Source of the DNA: JAAKFL01 sp964629645
Lineage (GTDB): Bacteria > Chlamydiota > Chlamydiia > Chlamydiales > SLFE01
Reading direction: 5' to 3'
Assembly: GCA_964629645.1 (NCBI GenBank)
Contig: CAZVSU010000051.1
Coordinates: 1-18,983 of the forward strand
DNA: 18,983 nt
Positions within the stretch are counted from its first letter, which is position 1; every line of letters starts with the position of its first letter. Made by a program: the position numbers and the translations under genes. Shown in pieces: positions 1 to 7,491 of the stretch. The notes under the pieces are model-generated. The model was not told where the DNA came from and made no database searches. It saw only the letters and a program-made list of their open reading frames with translations.

Positions 1-94
1 ACCAACGTAACACACATTCGATTATAAGTAAAAACTTTGTTAACTAAGTACTAGTGTTTATCTGTCTTTCCGGACTTTGCATTTGAAGATTTTT

Positions 95-121
95 AAAGGA
101 TCCAATATGATCGCGGCATGA
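95..121 (+). promoter_or_regulatory. RBS plus four-codon leader ORF coupled to the 118 start
   Basis: An AAGGA ribosome-binding site (96-100) lies 6 nt before an ATG at 107 that opens only a four-codon frame (M-I-A-A, stop TGA 119-121). That stop overlaps the ATG of the next gene in an ATGA at 118-121. The AAGGA is 17 nt from the 118 start, too far for normal use, and an in-frame TAA at 94-96 excludes a longer ATG, GTG or TTG start. Translation of the 106-aa gene may therefore depend on re-initiation after the mini-ORF. This is inferred from layout alone. Confidence 0.35.
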
Positions 122-438
122 GTTCGCTATTAGACAAACGTGTCACAGTTAAATTGTTTGCCGGATTTGTCATCCATCCCGACATAAGAAGAGAAATGTT
201 CGTAAGCGACAAATGGCACATGGCAGAAATTGCTTGGAAAAGCCAGGAAAACGGACTTCAGATCGTCCGCTATGAGGGAAAAGAATATGTGGGGAAATAC
301 CTCGACTCTTTGTCTTTGACGATCGAAGAAATCAAAGACAGGGAGCTCAAAATCAGAAAGCAGCTGATCCATCACTGCCCCGGAGTGAATCAATTCCCTT
401 TGAAATTTTTTGTCTTTCCTCAAACCTTTGTGACCTAA
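118..438 (+). CDS. Small conserved-looking hypothetical protein
   Basis: This is a 106-aa soluble protein that I do not recognise. It has no signal peptide or membrane segment. It is rich in charged and aromatic residues, with a central segment HPDIRREMFVSDKWHMAEI (about residues 20-38). A lysine- and glutamate-rich helix (about 68-82) follows, and the C terminus is hydrophobic and phenylalanine-rich. It is followed by about 125 bp that carry the promoter of the next operon, so it is probably transcribed separately. The start is the first ATG after an in-frame stop and has no well-spaced ribosome-binding site of its own. The reverse-strand frame over the same bases (130-423) is less convincing. 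I rate this strand as real because it reads cleanly from just after the stop at 94-96. Confidence 0.55.
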   Translation: MSSLLDKRVTVKLFAGFVIHPDIRREMFVSDKWHMAEIAWKSQENGLQIVRYEGKEYVGKYLDSLSLTIEEIKDRELKIRKQLIHHCPGVNQFPLKFFVFPQTFVT

Positions 439-471
439 TTTTCCCTTTCTTCAACCCTGAAGGATGCATCA

Positions 472-500
472 TTGTCAAGGAGATGAAAGGATGCTATGAT
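472..500 (+). promoter_or_regulatory. Sigma-70-type extended -10 promoter
   Basis: A -35 box TTGTCA (472-477) and a -10 box TATGAT (495-500) are separated by exactly 17 bp. Each matches the consensus at five of six positions, and a TG sits one base before the -10 (492-493), making it an extended -10. Transcription would start near 507, about 57 nt before the exported HEAT-repeat gene. It is the only good promoter seen for the 564-6644 gene run. Confidence 0.7.
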
Positions 501-563
501 AGCGCGTGTGGGTTTTCCAGTGAACACTTTGCATGCTACGTCACTTGACCTTGGACTTTATCT

Positions 564-2246
564 ATGGGACTTGACCGCTTAAGGATTCTGCTCGCCGCTG
601 CTTACTGCTCTTTTCTGATCTGTTCGCAGGGCTTTGCCGACACCTCTTTGCACCATATTTTGTACGTCAGCAATTCCGGAAATGTGCCGGAGGCGATTTC
701 GCTTTATCGACAAAATGTCGAAAAGACGGGAAGACACGATTTCGAGCTTCTCGAGCAGATGTGTCTGACGATCCTCAATCACGGCGCCCGCTCGGAAGAT
801 CCCGAGCTGAACCTTATGACCTACTTTGGTGCGGGCATCTGTATGAGCGAACAAGCTGTGCCTATCTTGGAATCGGGGCTGCTCAGTCCCAATCCTCAGC
901 TTCAAATTGTCTGTTTGAATTTTTTGTCCGGCGTTCATCACGACAGAGCCGATCACACAATTAAGCTTTTGTTCAGAACCCCCGATCCTATCATTCAACT
1001 AGAGGCGGCCTTTTGCCTTGCGAAGAAAAAGCATCCCCACGCCCTCTCTCAAACCGAGTCTTTGATGGCCAAGTTCCCCGATCAGGTGAAGGTGGTGTTT
1101 CCGACAATTTTTTCCTGCATCGGAACTCCCCGCGCCAATACTATATTAAGGCAGCTCCTCAACGATCCCGATGAACGAGTCCGGATTGAATCGATCTTGA
1201 GCGCCATCGAATACGAAAGAGACGATTTTGTGCCTCAGATAAGGCGGCTTGCAAAACATGTCAGTCCCCTGCAGCAAGAAGCGGCCGCAGTGGCGCTCGG
1301 GCGGTTTCGTGATGAAAAGTCGGTCGATCACCTGAAACAGCTCACAAAGTCATCGTCTCCTTATGTCGCTGTTGCTGCGGCCCATGCCTTGTACATGATG
1401 GGGCGAAAAGAGTATGCCTCCCTTCTTGTTCAGGGAACGCAAGAAAACTTTCCTTTTGCTCTCTTCCTTCTGAAAGATGTGCAAGAAACTGCCGACGACC
1501 TAGCGCGGTTGACAGGCTCTCCCGATCCCGAGGTCAGACTGAATGCTGCCATCGCTCTCCTCGCGCAAAGAGACCGAAGGTGTGCCGGGGCGCTGAAAGC
1601 GATCCTGACTCAGGGTCCCGAAAAGCTTTTGGTGAAAGCCCATTCGCCTGCAAGGGCGCTTATCTTTTTCCGCACCATCGATCCCTCTTCTCTTGGAGAC
1701 GAGCAAGCTGCGCTCGCTGCCGAAATTTCGACCGGACTGAAGGCAAAACTCCTCCAGGAAGCCATGAACCTTCCCGAACAGGATTTTTTGCACATCGCAG
1801 AGGGGATATTGGCCTCACAAGCGAACGATCTCGTCCCTCATCTTGTCCGCCTTTTGGAAAATGTCCACTCAACCGAAAGCATCGCACTGCTTAAGAAATA
1901 CCAGCAGAAAGTCGGGGCTCCCCTCGTTCGAAACTATTGCAATCTCGCTCTCTTCAGGCTTCATGAAGAGGGCCCTTACGAACAAAATTTGCGCGACTGG
2001 GTGCGGAGCCAGTATCACCTGGCGATGATTCAGTTTTCCCCTTTTATGCCCTTTCAAATGAGGCTCGAAGACCCTGGATACCAACTCACTCCCAATCAAT
2101 CTTCGGCTTTTTACGTAGAGGCTTTAGAAACCCTCACGCGCTCGCAAGAAGACAAGGACGTGATGATGCTTCTTGAGGCTATGGAACAGGGAAATCCGAA
2201 AAACCGTTACGCGCTGGCCGGACTTCTGATGAGGGCCATTCAGTGA
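564..2246 (+). CDS. Exported HEAT/ARM-repeat protein
   Basis: This 560-aa protein starts with a typical signal peptide: a basic start, a hydrophobic core at about residues 8-22, and a likely cut after Gly-Phe-Ala at about 26. The mature protein is therefore placed in the periplasm or envelope. From about residue 85 to 340 it consists of repeated helix pairs with the HEAT pattern of a proline-aspartate turn followed by an alanine- and leucine-rich helix. Examples are NDPDERVRIESILSA and GSPDPEVRLNAAIALLA. Such solenoids are binding scaffolds, and no catalytic motif is visible. An in-frame stop at 546-548 leaves ATG 564 as the start, with a poor ribosome-binding site. Its stop overlaps the GTG start of the LptD-like gene, so the two are probably co-translated, and a role in outer-membrane assembly is a fair guess. 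The exact partner is unknown. Confidence 0.8.
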   Translation: MGLDRLRILLAAAYCSFLICSQGFADTSLHHILYVSNSGNVPEAISLYRQNVEKTGRHDFELLEQMCLTILNHGARSEDPELNLMTYFGAGICMSEQAVPILESGLLSPNPQLQIVCLNFLSGVHHDRADHTIKLLFRTPDPIIQLEAAFCLAKKKHPHALSQTESLMAKFPDQVKVVFPTIFSCIGTPRANTILRQLLNDPDERVRIESILSAIEYERDDFVPQIRRLAKHVSPLQQEAAAVALGRFRDEKSVDHLKQLTKSSSPYVAVAAAHALYMMGRKEYASLLVQGTQENFPFALFLLKDVQETADDLARLTGSPDPEVRLNAAIALLAQRDRRCAGALKAILTQGPEKLLVKAHSPARALIFFRTIDPSSLGDEQAALAAEISTGLKAKLLQEAMNLPEQDFLHIAEGILASQANDLVPHLVRLLENVHSTESIALLKKYQQKVGAPLVRNYCNLALFRLHEEGPYEQNLRDWVRSQYHLAMIQFSPFMPFQMRLEDPGYQLTPNQSSAFYVEALETLTRSQEDKDVMMLLEAMEQGNPKNRYALAGLLMRAIQ

Positions 2247-4354
2247 CGCGGGTCATCGTTTTTCTTATGCTCTTAGTCGCTGGCCTAGAAGGGGGGATTA
2301 AAGAAGAACTCTTAGACGGCCTCGACACAGTAGGCATCACTGTCAATCTGCGTAATCCCACATACTCTGAAGGCGTCCTCAGCACAGAAGAAGGGGGCAC
2401 TGTCGAGGCCAACCGTGTGCGGATTCAAGCAGAGCGCATCTGTTTGACGAAGCGGGATGGTCAGGAGCAGGAGCTTTCGGTCATTGCAGAAGGGAATATC
2501 ATCGTCTCTCTTGGCGACTATATTTTTGTCGGCGATCGCATCGAGTATGATTTCCTAACTGAAACCGGGGTGATCTTCAACGGGAGAAGCGCAATTGAAC
2601 CGTGGTACTTTGGAGGAGATGAAATCTACCTCTACGGAAACGATAAAATTCGGATTGTCAACGGATATGTGACGACATCGGAAAGCGACCGCCCCGACTG
2701 GGCCATCAGAACGCAAAACACGATCATCACGTCCGACCATGTCATGACGGCATGGGGTCTTGAATTCCACTTTTTTCGCTGGCCTCTGTTTTGGCTGCCG
2801 CAAATGAAAATCAATCTCGACTCTATTTTTGACTCACCGATCCGCTACCGCATTCGCTGGGGAGGCAAGCAAGGGCTTCGCCTCGGGATGATTTATGAGG
2901 TCTTCGACTACAACGATTTCAAAACGTTCTTAAGATTCGATTACAGAATCCAAAGAGGTCCCGGAGCAGGCATCGAAACCCACTTTGAATCTCCCTACAA
3001 AAAGCATTGGTTCCATTCGATCAACTACATCGCAAACGACTCCTCGATCGACGACCCTAAACAAAGGACCCGCTACCGGCTCGAAGGGTATTACCACAAT
3101 GAATGGGACTCCGGCCATACGGGAATCGACCTCTCCTACGACTACTTGAGCGATAAAGAGATGCCCACCGACTACGAAGACAACGGCCTTAACATCGATG
3201 CCGCCCAGAGGACGCAGTTCAATTTTCGCAGGCAGGAAGACCAATATGTTGTCGCGAATTTTTTCACACGCGTCAGAATCAACGACTTTCAAACCATCAA
3301 ACAAGAACTTCCCTCGATTGCCACCATCTTCCATCCCTTCTCTTTAGGTCAGACGGGGCTGATCACCGACAACACCTTTCGCATGGGCTACTACGATTTT
3401 AAATATGCCGATGACGAAGAAGATGTCTTAGACTTTCACGCGTGGCGCGTGCAATTTTTCAACCGCCTCTACAGACCCCTCAATTTAGGACATGTCACAG
3501 TGACGCCGGAAGCCGAAGGAGTGGCCATTTTATATGGCAGCAGCCCGGAATCGTCAGTCGAATGGCTCCTGCTTGGCCGCTTTGCCGGAGAGATGAAAAC
3601 GAGCTTTTACCGCTGCTTCAAGAACGTCAAGCATGTTGTGGAGCCCTACCTTTCCTACACCTACATCACCGATCCTAATATCAACCCGAACGAACACTTT
3701 ATTTTCGACATTACAGATGGCTGGTTTCAGGTGAATGCGTTCAGGTTCGGAGCGAGGCAGCTGATGTATGTCAAGCCGAGCCAGCAGTACGTCTCTCCTT
3801 ACTTGACGCTCGACCTGTATTCATTCGCCTTTTACGACACCCCCACGATTCCCCTCCTTATTCCAAAGGTGTACGCCAACCTCGAGTGGCATCCCAGCTA
3901 CTATTTCAAGCATAGGATCGGATCGGCCTGGGACAACGAGCGAAACGCCATCAACTACATCAATTACAGAATAGAAGCCACTTTAAGCGAAGATATTGCC
4001 TTTAGCTGCGAGTATCGGCAGCGGAGCTCCTTTTGGTGGAGAAAAGTGCGCTATGAAAACTTTATCCTCGACTCTTTCCGCAACGAGCAGCAGCTTAGAG
4101 ACTCCCTTGTTTCCGATCAAAGAAATACCTTCCTCGGGCACCTCTACGCCCGCCTCGACCCCAGTTGGGCGTTGCAGTTTATCATCCGCCACGGATGGAA
4201 CCGCATCAATGAACCGAACTACACAGAGTATGAGTGCGACTTGCTGCTTTATCTCCGCGCTTCTTGGCAAGGACGCTTGAGCTATCAAAAAAGAGAAGGG
4301 GAACATCGCATCACGATGTACTTCACTCTCGGCGGCGAACGCCCCGGCTTCTGA
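2243..4354 (+). CDS. lptD: LptD-like LPS-assembly outer-membrane protein
   Basis: LptD, with LptE, forms the outer-membrane translocon that places lipopolysaccharide on the cell surface. This 703-aa protein has a short hydrophobic N-terminus (residues 4-14) and an OstA-type beta-jellyroll (about 53-170) with runs such as VIAEGNIIVSLGDYIFVGD. The family-typical junction FRWPLFWLPQMKI follows at 178-190. After it comes a long barrel region of alternating aromatic and polar strands, ending in a C-terminal phenylalanine, as expected of a barrel inserted by BamA. The start is GTG 2243, overlapping the previous stop in a GTGA. A GAGG 8 nt upstream supports it (2231-2234). It is somewhat shorter than the roughly 780-residue E. 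coli protein, and the two N-terminal cysteines and the adjacent C-terminal pair that form disulfides there are not evident. The family call is firm; strict orthology is likely. Confidence 0.85.
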   Translation: MTRVIVFLMLLVAGLEGGIKEELLDGLDTVGITVNLRNPTYSEGVLSTEEGGTVEANRVRIQAERICLTKRDGQEQELSVIAEGNIIVSLGDYIFVGDRIEYDFLTETGVIFNGRSAIEPWYFGGDEIYLYGNDKIRIVNGYVTTSESDRPDWAIRTQNTIITSDHVMTAWGLEFHFFRWPLFWLPQMKINLDSIFDSPIRYRIRWGGKQGLRLGMIYEVFDYNDFKTFLRFDYRIQRGPGAGIETHFESPYKKHWFHSINYIANDSSIDDPKQRTRYRLEGYYHNEWDSGHTGIDLSYDYLSDKEMPTDYEDNGLNIDAAQRTQFNFRRQEDQYVVANFFTRVRINDFQTIKQELPSIATIFHPFSLGQTGLITDNTFRMGYYDFKYADDEEDVLDFHAWRVQFFNRLYRPLNLGHVTVTPEAEGVAILYGSSPESSVEWLLLGRFAGEMKTSFYRCFKNVKHVVEPYLSYTYITDPNINPNEHFIFDITDGWFQVNAFRFGARQLMYVKPSQQYVSPYLTLDLYSFAFYDTPTIPLLIPKVYANLEWHPSYYFKHRIGSAWDNERNAINYINYRIEATLSEDIAFSCEYRQRSSFWWRKVRYENFILDSFRNEQQLRDSLVSDQRNTFLGHLYARLDPSWALQFIIRHGWNRINEPNYTEYECDLLLYLRASWQGRLSYQKREGEHRITMYFTLGGERPGF

Positions 4355-4422
4355 TGCTCTGCCGCAAGTTAGATGTCAAAAGAAGTCGAGTTCGATTTGC
4401 GTCTTTTATGGGAATCACATAC

Positions 4423-4428
4423 TATAAT
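4423..4428 (+). promoter_or_regulatory. Perfect TATAAT just before the ugd start
   Basis: TATAAT lies 4 nt before ATG 4433. A weak -35 candidate, TTGCGT (4397-4402), is 20 bp away, longer than usual. If used, transcription would start almost at the ATG, giving a nearly leaderless ugd message. There is no ribosome-binding site before 4433. It may equally be chance in an AT-rich junction. Confidence 0.25.
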
Positions 4429-4432
4429 TTTT

Positions 4433-5782
4433 ATGAATTTACTTGTCGTCGGTGCAGGATATGTCGGGCTTGTGACGGGGGCGTGCCTCGCGGAAATGGG
4501 GCATCGCGTTGTCTGTCTGGATATCAATAAAGAAAAGATTCAAGCCCTCCAAAAAGGGAAAATCCCCATCTACGAGCCCGGACTCGAAGAAATTGTCGTC
4601 AGAAATGCCGGCGCGGGGAGGCTCCATTTTACGACTTGTTTTGATTCTACGGTCTCAAATGCAGAGGTCTGCTTCATGGCCGTCGATACGCCGAGCAGCG
4701 ACGGCGGCGAGGCCAGCTTGTTGTCTCTTTTCGCTGCCGTTAGAAGCGTTGCAGAAAGGATGACGCACCCCCTCATCTTTGTGAATAAATCCACAGTGCC
4801 GGTCGGCACATCGGCGCAAGTGACTGCCCTCATCAACTCTGTCCTTGCCGAACGTTCCGAAGACATATCCTTTGACGTGGTGTCAAACCCCGAATTTTTG
4901 AAAGAGGGCAACGCGGTACAAGACTTTATGAAACCCGACCGGATCATCATCGGGACAAGCTCGCCCGAGGCAGCCAAAACAATGAAGGCCATCTATGCGC
5001 CGTTTATGCTGAGCCATGAGCGCATTCTCATGATGGATCCCGCGTCGGCTGAAATGACCAAATATGCCGCTAACGCGATGCTCGCGACACGCATTTCATT
5101 CATGAATGAGATGGCCGGCCTTTGCGAACGCAATGGCGCCGACATCAACAAAGTCAGGATCGGCATGGGAGCCGACAGCCGTATCGGTTATACCTACCTT
5201 TATCCCGGCTTAGGCTACGGAGGCTCCTGCCTTCCGAAAGATCTGAAAGCTCTTGTGCGGCAGGCTGCCGATGTCAATTATGAGATGCCGCTTCTCAATG
5301 CGGTCGAAGCGATCAACAACAGGCAAAAGCATTGCCTCGGAGAAAAAATGCGTCGTTATTTCGGCGGGATGAAAGGGAAAGTCGTGGCCATCTTAGGCTT
5401 ATCGTTCAAGCCGGGCACAGATGACATGAGATACGCCCCTTCCCTCGTGCTCATCCGCCAGCTCTTAGCCGATGGCGCAAGTATAAGACTGTTTGATCCC
5501 GTTGCCATGGACGCCGCTAGCCAGCTGATTCCCGATCAGGGCAATATCGCGTGGTGCGACAGTGAAATGGAAGCGGTCCAAGGGGCAGACGCCGTCGCTC
5601 TGATCACGGAATGGAAACAGTTCCGTTTCCTCAACTTCAACGCTCTTCTAGAAAACATGAAGGGAAAGGCATTTTTCGATGGACGAAACCAATATGACCC
5701 GGAAGAAATGGCTGAAAGAGGGTTTGACTACTTCTGCATCGGTCGAGACCCCCTACTTGCAGAAGCCCGAGTCCAGAATTGA
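4433..5782 (+). CDS. ugd: UDP-glucose 6-dehydrogenase
   Basis: The enzyme oxidises UDP-glucose to UDP-glucuronate with two NAD+, in the cytoplasm, to supply surface polysaccharide or LPS sugar synthesis. Visible are the N-terminal Rossmann motif GAGYVGLVTG (residues 7-16), VDTPSS (84-89), KSTVPVGTS (119-127) and NPEFLKEGNAVQDF (152-165). The catalytic lysine is in EMTKYAANA (Lys210), and the catalytic cysteine is in GYGGSCLPKD (Cys266). The C-terminal UDP-binding domain carries LGLSFKPGTDDMR. Length (450 aa) is typical. An in-frame ATG at 4373 would add 20 residues before the Rossmann strand. I prefer 4433 because the family starts directly with this strand, although 4373 lies only 18 nt past lptD and cannot be excluded. 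The 3' end overlaps the ispA gene. Confidence 0.93.
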   Translation: MNLLVVGAGYVGLVTGACLAEMGHRVVCLDINKEKIQALQKGKIPIYEPGLEEIVVRNAGAGRLHFTTCFDSTVSNAEVCFMAVDTPSSDGGEASLLSLFAAVRSVAERMTHPLIFVNKSTVPVGTSAQVTALINSVLAERSEDISFDVVSNPEFLKEGNAVQDFMKPDRIIIGTSSPEAAKTMKAIYAPFMLSHERILMMDPASAEMTKYAANAMLATRISFMNEMAGLCERNGADINKVRIGMGADSRIGYTYLYPGLGYGGSCLPKDLKALVRQAADVNYEMPLLNAVEAINNRQKHCLGEKMRRYFGGMKGKVVAILGLSFKPGTDDMRYAPSLVLIRQLLADGASIRLFDPVAMDAASQLIPDQGNIAWCDSEMEAVQGADAVALITEWKQFRFLNFNALLENMKGKAFFDGRNQYDPEEMAERGFDYFCIGRDPLLAEARVQN

Positions 5783-6644
5783 GGATCAGTCTCCCCTATC
5801 AAAGCACCTTTCTGATATCGAGCACGCGTTAAACACCTTGATTCGCAACGAAAACAGACCCTTTCGGACGCTGTTTGAAGCCGGCAGATACGCCTTATTG
5901 AACGGGGGCAAGCGTTTGCGGCCTCTTCTGACGCTGCTGACCTGCGACATGCTCGGGGGTCAACCTCATCAAGCGATGGCGCCGGCTGTTGCCGTTGAGA
6001 TGATCCATACCTATTCGCTCATACATGACGACCTCCCCTGTATGGATGATGACGATTATCGCCGAGGCAATCCCACTTTGCATAAAGTTTACAGCGAAGC
6101 ACACGCCGTTCTCACCGGTGATTATTTGCTGACACACGCCTTCGAAATCATCGTTAACGAGGAGGCGCTGTCTGCTCAGCAGCGCATTGACATGATTCAG
6201 TGCCTGTCGAAAGCTTCAGGAGCCTACGGTTTGATTGGAGGCCAGGTCGTCGACGTCTTAGAAAACCACGCGACGCTGGATGAACTGAAAGAACTCCATC
6301 TCAACAAAACCGGAGCCCTTTTCTCTGCAGCCGTTCAGCTTGGCGCCATTTCAGCAAACGCTTCAAAAGAAAAACAAAAGCAACTTGCCCGTTTCGGATC
6401 ACAGTTCGGCCTCGCTTACCAAATACTAAACGACATTCTCGATGTCTCATCGAGTCAGGCGCTGCGCGGAAGCGAGGTGAGCTCTGACATGAAAAATGGC
6501 AAGGTCACAATCGTGACCCATCTTGGCATCGAAGAGGCGCGAAAAGAATACGAAGAACTGATCTGCCGCTGCCTCAATATTTTAGATCAAATGGATGAAG
6601 AGAGCGGCGAGCTGAAACGCCTTCTCTGCTCTTTATCCCCTTAA
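5679..6644 (+). CDS. ispA: Polyprenyl diphosphate synthase (IspA/GGPP type)
   Basis: This cytoplasmic enzyme condenses isopentenyl diphosphate with allylic diphosphates to give farnesyl or geranylgeranyl diphosphate, the precursor of undecaprenyl carriers and quinone tails. It shows GGKRLRP (76-82) and the first aspartate-rich motif DDLPCMD (117-123), followed by DDDYRRG. It also has GGQVVDV (187-193), KTGALF (210-215) and the SDMKNGKVT segment (269-277). The second aspartate-rich motif reads NDILD (251-255), with Asn in place of the first Asp. From ATG 5679 the protein is 321 aa, about 20 longer than E. coli IspA. This start overlaps ugd by 104 nt but has an AAGG 9 nt upstream (5666-5669). 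ATG 5694 or a TTG start are alternatives. Its TAA shares bases with the stop of the convergent gene. Product chain length cannot be read from sequence with certainty. Confidence 0.88.
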   Translation: MDETNMTRKKWLKEGLTTSASVETPYLQKPESRIEDQSPLSKHLSDIEHALNTLIRNENRPFRTLFEAGRYALLNGGKRLRPLLTLLTCDMLGGQPHQAMAPAVAVEMIHTYSLIHDDLPCMDDDDYRRGNPTLHKVYSEAHAVLTGDYLLTHAFEIIVNEEALSAQQRIDMIQCLSKASGAYGLIGGQVVDVLENHATLDELKELHLNKTGALFSAAVQLGAISANASKEKQKQLARFGSQFGLAYQILNDILDVSSSQALRGSEVSSDMKNGKVTIVTHLGIEEARKEYEELICRCLNILDQMDEESGELKRLLCSLSP

Positions 6645-7363
6645 TCGATGCGGTCCAGAGCGCTTTCTTTTGGCGGCTCGACAACCAAAGCCTCTTCCAG
6701 ATCGGTCTCCCGCTCTCTTAACCATTCACGGATCAACTCGCGATGTTCGCTCCGCGACAGCTCGTACAAAACATTGCCGATGATAACAAAGAGAAACCCT
6801 CCGGCGACGACACTGGACCCCACGATAAAGATTTTTAGGCCCGGCTTGATCACATTATAGGCGCCTTCTTTCAACAATCTTTGATAAAAGGGGTCCACAC
6901 CCTTATAGGAGCAGGCGACCGCAACGGTACGGTCGATGAGAGATTTGCCAATCGTGTCCGCCATCATGATGCCCCAAAGCGCCCCATCTAACGCGCCCAT
7001 CATGCAGTTGACCGTTCCGATCACCCCTCTTGCTGTCATCAATTTCAGCACATATGTGACTCTTGGGGAACTGAGAAGACTCAATACATACAAACCGCTG
7101 TCATAAGTGAGCTCGAAGGGAGCCGCGATTATAGACCAAGCGGCTCCTGTCACTGTCCAGCCCTCCTCGGCGGGAATGAATGAGAGCTCCCTTGATGCAA
7201 GAGAAGATGTTAATGAGCCCTCATCTTGACAAGAGGCGTGATGGGAAAAGGCACCTGTCGCTTCAGAATCAACGCGATCCTCGATCAAACGAGGAGCGCG
7301 CAAAAACAGCGTTGCCGCAAGCGGCGGATTAATTGTGGTCGTGCAGGTTCTTGAGCTTTCCAT
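6641..7363 (-). CDS. Hypothetical membrane protein with two hydrophobic segments
   Basis: This 240-aa protein is not one I recognise. The first 65 or so residues are polar, with no signal peptide. Hydrophobic segments follow at about 112-135, which is glycine- and methionine-rich, and at about 176-200, separated by a roughly 40-residue loop. The last 40 residues are highly charged and acidic. This is the layout of an inner-membrane hairpin with both ends on one side. In a chlamydia-like organism one would also think of an inclusion-membrane protein, but these normally have two closely spaced hydrophobic lobes, so I do not call it that. ATG 7363 has a purine-rich AAGAGA a few bases upstream. 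The stop shares a TTAA with the ispA stop, so the two genes converge with no room for a separate terminator. Confidence 0.65.
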   Translation of the reverse strand: MESSRTCTTTINPPLAATLFLRAPRLIEDRVDSEATGAFSHHASCQDEGSLTSSLASRELSFIPAEEGWTVTGAAWSIIAAPFELTYDSGLYVLSLLSSPRVTYVLKLMTARGVIGTVNCMMGALDGALWGIMMADTIGKSLIDRTVAVACSYKGVDPFYQRLLKEGAYNVIKPGLKIFIVGSSVVAGGFLFVIIGNVLYELSRSEHRELIREWLRERETDLEEALVVEPPKESALDRID

Positions 7364-7412
7364 AACATCTCTTTTCGGAATGTGGAAACGCCTCCATCAT
7401 CGTTAATAAAAA

Positions 7413-7442
7413 ATTTTATTACAACACCTGTCCATTTGACAA
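7413..7442 (-). promoter_or_regulatory. Minus-strand promoter of the 240-aa membrane protein
   Basis: On the minus strand TTGTCA (complement of 7437-7442) and TAAAAT (complement of 7413-7418) lie 18 bp apart, each five of six to consensus. The message would start near 7406, about 43 nt before ATG 7363. Its -35 overlaps the plus-strand -35 at 7436-7441. Confidence 0.55.
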
Positions 7443-7464
7443 TTAAACTCGTTTAATTTAAATT
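7436..7464 (+). promoter_or_regulatory. Plus-strand promoter of the 103-aa small protein
   Basis: A perfect -35 TTGACA (7436-7441) is followed after 17 bp by TAAATT (7459-7464), four of six to the -10 consensus. The start would be near 7471, leaving a leader of about 20 nt that contains the strong ribosome-binding site. The -35 is shared with the divergent minus-strand promoter. Confidence 0.6.
7441..7458. promoter_or_regulatory. Perfect palindrome in the promoter spacer, operator candidate
   Basis: AATTAAAC (7441-7448), TC, GTTTAATT (7451-7458) are perfect 8-bp inverted arms around a 2-bp centre. They almost exactly fill the spacer between the plus-strand -35 and -10 boxes and touch the minus-strand -35. 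A dimeric helix-turn-helix regulator bound here would block both divergent promoters. No regulator gene is adjacent, so the ligand protein is unknown. AT-rich promoter DNA makes chance palindromes more likely. Confidence 0.4.
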
Positions 7465-7478
7465 AGTTACACCTTAAC

Positions 7479-7485
7479 AAAGGAG
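7479..7485 (+). promoter_or_regulatory. Strong ribosome-binding site for the 7492 gene
   Basis: AAAGGAG ends 6 nt before ATG 7492. It is the best Shine-Dalgarno match in the window and firmly sets this start, suggesting efficient translation of the small protein. Confidence 0.8.
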
Positions 7486-7491
7486 TTAATT

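Noticed and set aside
2930..3334. 134-codon minus-strand frame opposite lptD
   Set aside because: It lies wholly inside the LptD-like barrel region, whose plus-strand translation is clearly protein-like.
6641..7363. Inclusion-membrane (Inc) protein
   Set aside because: Two hydrophobic segments are present but are separated by about 40 residues rather than forming the close bilobed domain typical of Inc proteins.
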